NCBI GenBank assembly: GCA_050256555.1
Contig: JBBWWC010000275.1
Location: 1-7,613, forward strand
Direction of reading: 5' to 3'
Length of the DNA: 7,613 nt
Source: UBA1146 sp050256555
Lineage (GTDB): Bacteria; Planctomycetota; UBA8108; UBA1146
Under the pieces are notes generated by a model. That model worked only from the letters and a program-made list of their open reading frames with translations, made no database searches and had not been told where the DNA came from. Position 1 is the stretch's first letter; each line of letters begins with the position of its first letter. A program made the position numbers and the translations under genes. Shown in pieces: positions 1-4,979 of this stretch.

Positions 1-529
1 AGGATTGATTCCAAACATCTCCGGAGAAATCCACTGGAACCTGCCTCCTCATTGTCGCTGGGTTCCCCAGCAACTACCGATCACCGAAGACTTCCCTGTC
101 TCAGTTCGCGACATCGTCGAATTGGGGCTCTGGGAAAAACCTACTTCTGGGTCACCCTTCATGGGATTAAGACCTCGACTTTCAGGCTCCGTAACAATCA
201 AGGAGAAAGTCTCCGAAATGTTACTCAAGGTCGGTCTTAGCGGCATGGAATCACAACGTTTTTCTCGACTCTCTGGTGGTGAGCAACGGAGGGCTTTAAT
301 CGCCCGAGCACTCATCTCTGATGCAAATTGCATCGTTCTCGATGAGCCGATGAATGGCGTCGATATCGATGGCAGAAAATTGCTTGGGCTCCTGATTTCT
401 AATCTAGCGCAAAACCCAAAGACCTTGTTCCTCGTGATTACACACGATTCCAGCTGGATTCCTGAATCCCCTCAATGCTACGTCGATCTTACCGCTGAAG
501 GTGAAATCACATTGGAGGGCTCATGTTGA
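1..529 (+). CDS. Metal-type ABC transporter ATPase, 5' end cut off by window edge
   Basis: This is the ATP-hydrolysing subunit of an ABC importer, acting on the inner face of the cytoplasmic membrane. The visible 175 or so residues begin after the Walker A loop, in a stretch reading GLIPNISGEI. That stretch matches the usual segment between Walker A and the Q-loop, so the TTG at 5 is an internal leucine and not a start. Counting that Leu as residue 1, the Q-loop (VPQQ) is at 20-23, the signature LSGGEQ at 89-94, Walker B with its glutamate (CIVLDEP) at 109-115, the D-loop (NGVD) at 117-120 and the switch histidine (THD) at 146-148. The FPVSVRDIVELG stretch after the Q-loop is typical of the zinc/manganese/iron group (ZnuC, MntB, SitB). 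The stop codon overlaps the start of the permease gene, which supports coupled translation. The metal cannot be read from the sequence. Confidence 0.93.
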   Translation, partial: GLIPNISGEIHWNLPPHCRWVPQQLPITEDFPVSVRDIVELGLWEKPTSGSPFMGLRPRLSGSVTIKEKVSEMLLKVGLSGMESQRFSRLSGGEQRRALIARALISDANCIVLDEPMNGVDIDGRKLLGLLISNLAQNPKTLFLVITHDSSWIPESPQCYVDLTAEGEITLEGSC

Positions 530-1392
530 ACAGTTTCATAGAAGCATGGAATTTGTCGACAGGGCTGTTCATAGATGGCTTCTTGTCATTACTCATCGCT
601 TCCATTGTGCTCCCCGCCATTGGCACTCTGCTGGTCTTACGAAGAATGCCATTTGTAGCTGTCGCTGTTCCAGGTATCGCCGGTGCCGGAGTAGCATTTT
701 CTTACTTCATATGGCCTTCTATTTTCGCTTTGGCCTACGAAACTCTAGATCCACCTTCAACTTTATTTCAGAATTGTTGTGCCTTCCTGTTTTTAACTTT
801 CGGATTGCAATGGCTCTCCTCCAGAGGCTCTCGTGATCGTATCGAAAGTGGAGCCGTACTACTCTTCGTCATCACTCTTGCACTCTCTGAGATCCTACTT
901 CTCGACAGTATCTACGACGAATTCTCACACCGCTGGCTTCACCATGGTCACGTGCTCTCCGTTCTGGAAGAAGGTCGCAACAGAGTTTTGGGGACCTGCT
1001 TATTCATTGCAATGCTAGCGGGTTTCTATCGCAGAGAATTATGGCTCACTGCCATCGACAAGGAGCAAGCCTCCCTTTCCGGATTGCCCGAAAAACGCTG
1101 GCTCTTGATTCATTTATTCCTTGCCGGTGTTGCCAGTGGAATGATCGTTCCTGAATTAGGTCCCCAGGTCGTTCTCGGTCTGTTACTGATACCTGCCACC
1201 ATCAGTTTTCCAACCGCCCGCTCTCTCTCTGGATATGCATGGACTTGCTCCACAATCGGCCTCGTCAGCGCACTCTTCACATTCTGGATCTCGATGAATC
1301 AAAACTGGCCGGTGGCTCCATCGCTCATCGTCACCCTCGCCATCTTTAGCCTGATCCACAGGGTGATCAAACAACGCTGGTGGAAGATCTAA
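523..1392 (+). CDS. ABC-3 family metal-type transporter permease
   Basis: This 289-residue membrane protein is the channel partner of the ATPase just upstream; its ATG lies inside the last codons of that gene (ATGTTGA, 7-nt overlap). The length fits the ABC-3 (ZnuB/MntC) family. It has about eight or nine hydrophobic segments, roughly at residues 18-39, 44-65, 83-99, 109-127, 154-168, 192-210, 214-230, 240-257 and 265-280. Family landmarks are the LVLRRM stretch (37-42) after the first helix, the cytoplasmic YRRELWLTAIDKEQASLSGL coupling-loop region (169-188) and GLLLIPAT (219-226). The segment after LVLRRM reads VAVAVPGIAGAGVA, where most relatives have a Ser-His-Ala motif; that histidine is missing here. 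Zinc, manganese and iron are the usual substrates of the family, and which applies is unknown. No substrate-binding protein gene follows, so it probably lies upstream of the window. Confidence 0.9.
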   Translation: MLNSFIEAWNLSTGLFIDGFLSLLIASIVLPAIGTLLVLRRMPFVAVAVPGIAGAGVAFSYFIWPSIFALAYETLDPPSTLFQNCCAFLFLTFGLQWLSSRGSRDRIESGAVLLFVITLALSEILLLDSIYDEFSHRWLHHGHVLSVLEEGRNRVLGTCLFIAMLAGFYRRELWLTAIDKEQASLSGLPEKRWLLIHLFLAGVASGMIVPELGPQVVLGLLLIPATISFPTARSLSGYAWTCSTIGLVSALFTFWISMNQNWPVAPSLIVTLAIFSLIHRVIKQRWWKI

Positions 1393-1441
1393 TCTATCAA
1401 TTCGCCCGTAATTCTAATCTGGACCGCTGGCTGAATACCGA

Positions 1442-2401
1442 TCAAATATACTGATCAGCCCGTCGATTTCGTTGCTCCGGAATCCAACGCCGTGGGCGTA
1501 ATACAGCCTCCTCGACCTGAGCAATCCCGCAAACCTGGTCCTGACACCAGACCACCTGCGGCGCCATAGCGGAGCGCTCAGTGGTCCCTAGGCCGTAAAT
1601 CGGCGATACCGTGTCGGACTCGCTAGCAACCTCAGTCATATCCACCGACTGACCATGCCCCAGGCGTCGCGCTTGATCTTGATTGACGACGACTGCGGGC
1701 ATTTGATTCAATAACTCTTCCAACGAGCAATAATCAGAAAACTTGACCCGATCCGGCAAGATCGCCTCGGCCTCCCGATGCACTCCACTGGAAATTCTTC
1801 GCAATGCCATCAAACTCGATGAACAACCGAGTCGTTGGCCAAGATCACGGGCCAGGCTCCGGATGTAGGTACCCGGACCACACTCGACTCGGATCTTCAA
1901 TCGCGGTCCCTCCATTCCGATGATATCGATCGAATGGATCTCAATCTCACGACTCGGCGGAAGTTCCGAATCGTCTCCCAGACGAGCTCTTTTATAAGAA
2001 CGCTGTCCTTTCACACGAACAGCACTATGAGCGGGGGGAAACTGATCCTGCTTACCGATAAATTCTGGTAATAACTGCTCGAGCTGAGCGAGATCTGGCA
2101 AAGCGAGACGCGGATATGGGCAAGAAAGAGGTCCTTCAGCATCGCCACTCAGGCTTTGAATACCAAACCAGACCGTCGCTTCATAACATTTGTCGTGAAC
2201 CGTCAACATCTGCTGAAAGCGGCTCGCAAGGCCACCGATGACGACCAGCACGCCACTGGCCAGAGGATCCAGTGTCCCGCAATGTCCTAGCCCTCGAATA
2301 CCGAGTCGCTTTTCGATCTGTTCGATCACCTGACGAGAGGATGGCCCTCTCGGTTTCCAGACGACCAGCCCCCCATCCGGAGCTGACGAACGACGCCGCA
2401 A
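1442..2401 (-). CDS. truB: tRNA pseudouridine(55) synthase TruB
   Basis: TruB converts uridine 55 in the T-loop of tRNAs to pseudouridine in the cytoplasm. The protein is 319 residues, normal for the family. Visible motifs are the catalytic loop GHCGTLDPLASGVL (39-52) with nucleophile Asp45, KCYEATVWFG (71-80), QFPPAHSAVRVKG (120-132) and CGPGTYIRSLARDLG (174-188) with Arg181. A C-terminal TruB_C/PUA-like segment follows. Small departures are Cys for the common Thr in GHTGTLDP and Leu for Val/Ala in front of that motif; the catalytic Asp is intact. The start is TTG: an in-frame TGA lies 21 nt upstream, no ATG or GTG precedes the conserved N-terminal WKPRG motif, and GGACGGGG sits 7 nt before the TTG as a possible ribosome site. 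It begins 49 nt downstream of ssrA on the same strand, and its 3' end faces the permease gene. Confidence 0.95.
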   Translation of the reverse strand: MRRRSSAPDGGLVVWKPRGPSSRQVIEQIEKRLGIRGLGHCGTLDPLASGVLVVIGGLASRFQQMLTVHDKCYEATVWFGIQSLSGDAEGPLSCPYPRLALPDLAQLEQLLPEFIGKQDQFPPAHSAVRVKGQRSYKRARLGDDSELPPSREIEIHSIDIIGMEGPRLKIRVECGPGTYIRSLARDLGQRLGCSSSLMALRRISSGVHREAEAILPDRVKFSDYCSLEELLNQMPAVVVNQDQARRLGHGQSVDMTEVASESDTVSPIYGLGTTERSAMAPQVVWCQDQVCGIAQVEEAVLRPRRWIPEQRNRRADQYI

Positions 2402-2450
2402 GACTGAACCCCGTCCTGTTCAAAAGAAAAGCCAACAATCCAAATAAAAA

Positions 2451-2806
2451 TGGAGGCGCCGGGAGTCGAACCCGGGTCCCGAAACACTTCCCGAAAAGCT
2501 TCTACAGGCATAGTCCGTTAATTATTGCCTCATGGCTGGCTCCAACGGACAGGATCCAGATCACGAGCGCCGGTTCAATCTCGCCGAAGAGATCACCGGC
2601 AGGGTCTCTTTTGGCCAGCCCGGAGTTATGGCCTTCTGTCTGTCATACCAGGCAACCGACAGGAGAAGGGGCGCTTAGATTACTAGGCAGCCATTGCGAA
2701 ATTGTTGTTCGCAGTCAAAAATTTTACCCGGTTTTTTAGGAGGCCTCCGAGTAACCTCCGCCTGCCACTTTCCGTTCCGACGTCCGGTCGAAACCGTTTC
2801 GCCCCC
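2451..2806 (-). ncRNA. ssrA: tmRNA (ssrA)
   Basis: This is transfer-messenger RNA, about 356 nt, which with SmpB rescues ribosomes stalled on broken mRNA and tags the unfinished protein for degradation. On the - strand the 5' end GGGGGCGAAACGGTTTCGAC pairs with the 3' acceptor end ...GCGCCTCCA: GGGGGCG against CGCCTCC gives 7 pairs with one G-U, and the CCA is encoded. The T-arm is GGGTTCGACTCCC. Pseudoknot PK1 lies upstream of the tag at 2724-2759: GGAGG pairs with CCTCC, and TTACTCGG with CCGGGTAA through one wobble. The tag frame starts at GCG (2712-2710) and reads ANNNFAMAA, then TAG and TAA. A further complementary pair (GTCCGTT at 2514-2520 with AACGGAC at 2544-2550) fits a downstream pseudoknot. 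The partner gene smpB lies about 560 nt beyond the 5' end on the same strand. Confidence 0.97.
2683..2712 (-). other. tmRNA tag-peptide reading frame (ANNNFAMAA)
   Basis: Inside ssrA, the nine codons GCG AAC AAC AAT TTC GCA ATG GCT GCC are followed by TAG and directly by an in-frame TAA (2682-2680). The resume codon sits just after pseudoknot PK1 in the expected place: TTGACT precedes GCG, comparable to the ATAGTC that precedes GCA in E. coli. The tag keeps the Ala-Ala end read by ClpXP-type proteases. It has Met where most tags have Leu at the third position from the end. Confidence 0.88.
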
Positions 2807-3030
2807 TTCTAAATTTCTAGAGCAAAGATTTCAAACTTGCGTTCCCCACGTACATCGTAAAAAACACAACCTAGAGCCCACAGCCTCTTATCAACAGTAT
2901 ACATGCTATAGCCATGGGTAATTTACGCAACGAATCATAGTTGCACAAAAAAGCCCAAATCAATACCATATGATTTCAAAGGAACGGCCAAAAACAAACA
3001 ACGCTCACTTCGAAGGGGTCCTTTGAAATT
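2807..3030. promoter_or_regulatory. Divergent intergenic region between ssrA and the HPt gene
   Basis: These 224 nt carry no credible gene and must hold the promoters of ssrA (leftward) and the HPt gene (rightward). On the + strand a weak sigma-70-like pair is TTGCAC (2941-2946), a 17-nt spacer, then TACCAT (2964-2969); TATGAT at 2969-2974 is another possible -10. I could not assign a convincing ssrA promoter: a TTGAAA at 2834-2829 on the - strand would put the start inside the mature RNA. An inverted repeat fills the right end, and the octamer ATTTCAAA occurs at both ends of the region. Confidence 0.45.
2973..3029 (+). repeat. 11-bp perfect inverted repeat ahead of the HPt start codon
   Basis: ATTTCAAAGGA (2973-2983) and its exact reverse complement TCCTTTGAAAT (3019-3029) are separated by 35 nt and end one base before the ATG at 3031. 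In RNA the stem could grow by G-U, U-A, A-U and U-G pairs (2972-2969 with 3030-3033), taking in the start codon. The only purine-rich ribosome-site candidate (GAAGGGG, 3012-3018) would lie in the loop. It could be a translation-control hairpin or a DNA operator; the sequence does not decide between them. Confidence 0.7.
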
Positions 3031-3339
3031 ATGGACGACGAAAAGATATACAGTCAGCTAGCCGGAGATCCAGAGTTCAAAGATCTCCTCGAGAGCTTTG
3101 TCGAAGATCTGCCGAAACGGGCACATCGCATTCACGACCAGCTCCTTGAAGGGCAACTGGATACCGCCTCTGACATCCTGCATCAGCTCAAAGGGGCTTC
3201 AGGAATCTACGGTTTTCTTCCCATCTACGAAGCAGCTCGAGATCTAGAAACACGCATAAAAAACCAAGAAGATGGAATCGTTGAGGTCGCCATAGAACTG
3301 ATCAATATCTGCAAGAGAGCTACCAACGAGATAAAATAA
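3031..3339 (+). CDS. Free-standing histidine phosphotransfer (HPt) domain protein
   Basis: This 102-residue, all-helical cytoplasmic protein consists of little more than one HPt domain. Such domains carry a phosphate on a histidine between response-regulator receiver domains in multistep two-component relays. The motif LHQLKGASGIYGF lies at residues 50-62, with His51 as the expected phosphorylation site. It matches the family pattern HxLKGxSxxxG, and a paired C-terminal helix follows (about 63-100). There is no kinase, receiver or membrane segment in the protein and none in the window, so its partners are encoded elsewhere. It lies opposite to its neighbours, between ssrA and smpB, and converges on smpB with 28 nt between the stops. 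The ribosome site is weak (GAAGGGG, 12 nt before ATG) and lies within an inverted-repeat structure. The family call is firm and the pathway is unknown. Confidence 0.88.
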   Translation: MDDEKIYSQLAGDPEFKDLLESFVEDLPKRAHRIHDQLLEGQLDTASDILHQLKGASGIYGFLPIYEAARDLETRIKNQEDGIVEVAIELINICKRATNEIK

Positions 3340-3367
3340 CGAAAAAAACTGTGACTAGAAATTGAAC

Positions 3368-3817
3368 TCAGTCGCGCCTACGGAGTGCCCGATCAACATC
3401 GCGCTTCATTTCTTTTTCCTTTTTGGCGTGTCGCTTATCGTGGGTTTTCTTGCCCTTGCCGATCCCCAACTCAATCTTCACCCGACCCTTTTCATTGAAA
3501 TACAATTTCAGGGGAACCACGGTCTGGCCCTTTTCTTCCATCTTTATTCGTAGTTTATCGGCTTCTCGACGATGGAGGAGCAATTTCCTTCGCCGGGTGG
3601 GTTGATGGTTGGAATATCCCCCATGGCTATATTCGGCGATATAAACCTTGAGCAACCATGCCTCCCCCTTCTCGATCAGGACAAAACCATCGACAATTTC
3701 ACATTGCCCCTGACGTAGGCTTTTCACCTCAGAGCCCTGCAATACGACTCCAGCCTCGAGGGTATCCAGAACGTGTAGTTCGTGTCGGGCTCGACGATTC
3801 TGAGCGATGATCTTCAT
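3368..3817 (-). CDS. smpB: SsrA-binding protein SmpB
   Basis: SmpB binds the tRNA-like part of tmRNA and carries it into stalled ribosomes for trans-translation. The predicted protein is 149 residues and slightly shorter than E. coli SmpB. It opens with the hallmark KIIAQNRRARHE (2-13), followed by GSEVKSLRQG (28-37), a beta-barrel core with AEYSHGGYSNHQPTRRRKLL (61-80), and the tail GIGKGKKTHDKR (118-129). The basic C-terminal helix is the one that enters the empty mRNA channel. The reading frame stays open upstream to an ATG at 3913, which would add 32 residues. I reject that start because family members begin at MKIIA or its equivalent and the extra residues resemble nothing known. A GAAAGG lies 12 nt before the chosen ATG. 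Its RNA partner ssrA is on the same strand beyond the HPt gene. Confidence 0.97.
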   Translation of the reverse strand: MKIIAQNRRARHELHVLDTLEAGVVLQGSEVKSLRQGQCEIVDGFVLIEKGEAWLLKVYIAEYSHGGYSNHQPTRRRKLLLHRREADKLRIKMEEKGQTVVPLKLYFNEKGRVKIELGIGKGKKTHDKRHAKKEKEMKRDVDRALRRRD

Positions 3818-3942
3818 CCCAGGATTCGACCTTTCAAGATCTCCAGCACCCTTTGACCGGGTCCATTTGTACCATGCCCTGACACTTGTCAGCATCGGAC
3901 TCTTGACTTTCATCGTCTACGAGGATATTCATGCCGGTTCGT
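3818..3942. promoter_or_regulatory. Divergent smpB / tRNA-Leu promoter region
   Basis: This 125-nt gap separates smpB (leftward) from tRNA-Leu (rightward). On the + strand, TTGACT (3903-3908) is a good -35 match, and the -10-like GATATT/TATTCA (3924-3931) follows 15-17 nt later, giving a start just before the tRNA at 3943. On the - strand, CTGACA (3892-3887) followed after 15 nt by TACAAA (3871-3866) could serve smpB. That CTGACA is half of an interrupted palindrome, CTGACA-CT-TGTCAG (3879-3892). All assignments are by eye. Confidence 0.4.
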
Positions 3943-4031
3943 GCCGAAGTGGCGGAACTGGCAGACGCGCCAGGTTCAGGTCCTGGTCCAGTTTATTCTG
4001 GGTGGAGGTTCGAATCCTCTCTTCGGCACCA
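3943..4031 (+). tRNA. tRNA-Leu (anticodon CAG)
   Basis: Acceptor strands GCCGAAG (3943-3949) and CTTCGGC (4021-4027) pair fully, followed by discriminator A and an encoded CCA. The anticodon stem CCAGG/CCTGG encloses loop TTCAGGT, giving anticodon CAG at 3977-3979, which reads CUG leucine codons. A long variable arm with its own CCAG...CTGG stem marks a class II tRNA, as expected for leucine. The T-arm is GGAGG-TTCGAAT-CCTCT. tRNA-Val(CAC) follows after 15 nt, so the two are probably made as one precursor. Confidence 0.97.
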
Positions 4032-4046
4032 ATTTAAATTTTGAGA

Positions 4047-4123
4047 GGGCGATTAGCTCAGCTGGCTAGAGCGCATCGTTCACATCGATGAGGTCACAGG
4101 TTCGAGTCCTGTATCGCCCACCA
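4047..4123 (+). tRNA. tRNA-Val (anticodon CAC)
   Basis: Acceptor strands GGGCGAT (4047-4053) and ATCGCCC (4113-4119) pair, followed by A and an encoded CCA. The anticodon stem CATCG/CGATG surrounds loop TTCACAT with anticodon CAC at 4081-4083, reading GUG valine codons. The T-arm contains GGTTCGAGTCC. It is very similar to the second tRNA-Val at 4835-4911 in the acceptor and D-arm, and differs mainly in the anticodon and T stems. Confidence 0.96.
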
Positions 4124-4135
4124 GCATGGATATTC

Positions 4136-4170
4136 AAAATGGGCCTGGGCTTTTGCCCGGGCCCATTTTT
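4136..4170 (+). terminator. Strong intrinsic terminator, probably two-way
   Basis: A 15-bp stem (4136-4150 with 4155-4169) includes GGGCCTGGGC against GCCCGGGCCC with one G-U pair and has a TTTT loop. It ends in a run of T's on the + strand and, because the stem begins with AAAA, also on the - strand. It closes the tRNA-Leu/tRNA-Val(CAC) transcript and is also well placed, 22 nt beyond the stop, to end the opposing NTF2-like gene. Confidence 0.92.
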
Positions 4171-4191
4171 CAATTCCGTCGATCAGCACTA

Positions 4192-4557
4192 CTATTCTTC
4201 AATGTGGAACAGTTTGTTGTAGATCTTCCACTGGCCATCGACCCTGAGCATTGAAAAAGTATCCATGAACATCTTTCCGATATAGGACTCTCTCAGCAAA
4301 ACACATGCAGTATCTCCTGCATATTCACAGGAAATGATCTCAAGGAACTTCTCCGCGTCATTTTCTCTGGGAGACGGCTGCTGGGCCTCGACAAATCCGG
4401 CGAAGTCATCCACCGACATTTCCTCGAGTTCCCCATGCAAGTATCCAGTGATCTTTGCATTGCCGTGAAAAACCTCCCGAACCTTTACAGCATCGGACTC
4501 ATAGAGACTTTCGTAATACTTTTGAACAACTTCTTCGATCTGACGTTCATCACTCAT
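4192..4557 (-). CDS. NTF2/SnoaL-like protein, putative lumazine-binding-like family
   Basis: This is a 121-residue soluble protein with the alpha+beta cone shape expected of the NTF2-like superfamily. The layout fits the family called putative lumazine-binding (Lumazine_bd_2): an N-terminal helix with VVQKYYESLYESDAVKVREV (10-29), FHGNAKITGYLHGEL (30-44), a middle strand ending in CVLLRESYIGKMFMDTFSML, and the closing DGQWKIYNKLFHIEE. Proteins of this kind may be enzymes or ligand-binding pockets. No catalytic residues can be assigned here, so the function is unknown. An ATG five codons upstream (4572) is possible. I prefer 4557 because GGAAGG lies 7 nt before it. There is no signal peptide. 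It stands alone on its strand between two tRNA-Val genes and converges on a strong terminator. Confidence 0.8.
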   Translation of the reverse strand: MSDERQIEEVVQKYYESLYESDAVKVREVFHGNAKITGYLHGELEEMSVDDFAGFVEAQQPSPRENDAEKFLEIISCEYAGDTACVLLRESYIGKMFMDTFSMLRVDGQWKIYNKLFHIEE

Positions 4558-4572
4558 TGAAATACCTTCCAT

Positions 4573-4834
4573 ACATAGTGAACACTGACAACGATTGCTC
4601 TACCTGCGACCCACAACACTTGCAGATGCAAAAAGGGGCTAAAACACAGATGCTGGCCTCCTCCCCCTGAGCCTCTCGCAATATGTCGGGTTCATATGTC
4701 TCTCGAGTAAGTATAGCAGCCACACTTTCCGCTCGAACATTCGATATCGAACTGTCTCGGATTTACTTCACCGATTCCATTGGGATAATTGTCAAGATTG
4801 CGTACGATATGAATGTCAACGCAAGAGACGATCC
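4573..4834. other. Non-coding region upstream of the NTF2-like gene and tRNA-Val(TAC)
   Basis: These 262 nt hold no convincing gene. They include a perfect 12-bp palindrome, TTCGATATCGAA (4740-4751), and a candidate promoter for the following tRNA. The leftward promoter of the NTF2-like gene must also lie here, but I could not pick out convincing -35 and -10 boxes for it. Two ATATGTC copies (4681-4687 and 4694-4700) are probably chance. Confidence 0.5.
4780..4808 (+). promoter_or_regulatory. Candidate sigma-70 promoter for tRNA-Val(TAC)
   Basis: TTGGGA (4780-4785) and TACGAT (4803-4808) are each 4 of 6 matches to the consensus, separated by exactly 17 nt. The predicted start near 4815 falls about 20 nt before the tRNA. 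The assignment is by eye only. Confidence 0.4.
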
Positions 4835-4911
<77 letters not shown>

Positions 4912-4979
4912 TTTTATCTCAGTGACTCGCCTTTCGGAGTCCTCTTGATTCAGAGTCAACTGCAACTAATGGAGCAGTG

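Noticed and set aside
1393..1441. CTGATCAG at the truB 3' end as a terminator for the convergent permease and truB
   Set aside because: An 8-bp palindrome without a loop or T-run cannot form a terminator hairpin.
2806..2834. TTGAAA (2834-2829) plus TAGAAG (2811-2806) as the ssrA promoter on the - strand
   Set aside because: The spacing is right, but the start would fall several bases inside the mature tmRNA.
2272..2921. Open frames on the + strand across the ssrA region
   Set aside because: They run antisense to tmRNA and the start of truB, match no family, and the RNA signature explains the sequence.
3818..3913. 32-residue N-terminal extension of SmpB from the ATG at 3913
   Set aside because: SmpB proteins start at the MKIIAQNRRARHE-type motif; the extra residues show no family resemblance and would cover the likely promoter.
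3807..4037. 76-residue + strand frame running into tRNA-Leu
   Set aside because: It reads through the tRNA gene, so the apparent protein is an artefact of the tRNA sequence.
4455..4670. 71-residue + strand frame opposite the NTF2-like gene
   Set aside because: No recognisable domain and no good ribosome site; mostly antisense to the NTF2-like gene and its leader.
4924..4941. GACTC...GAGTC hairpin after tRNA-Val(TAC) as a terminator
   Set aside because: Only 5 bp with an 8-nt loop and no T-run after it.
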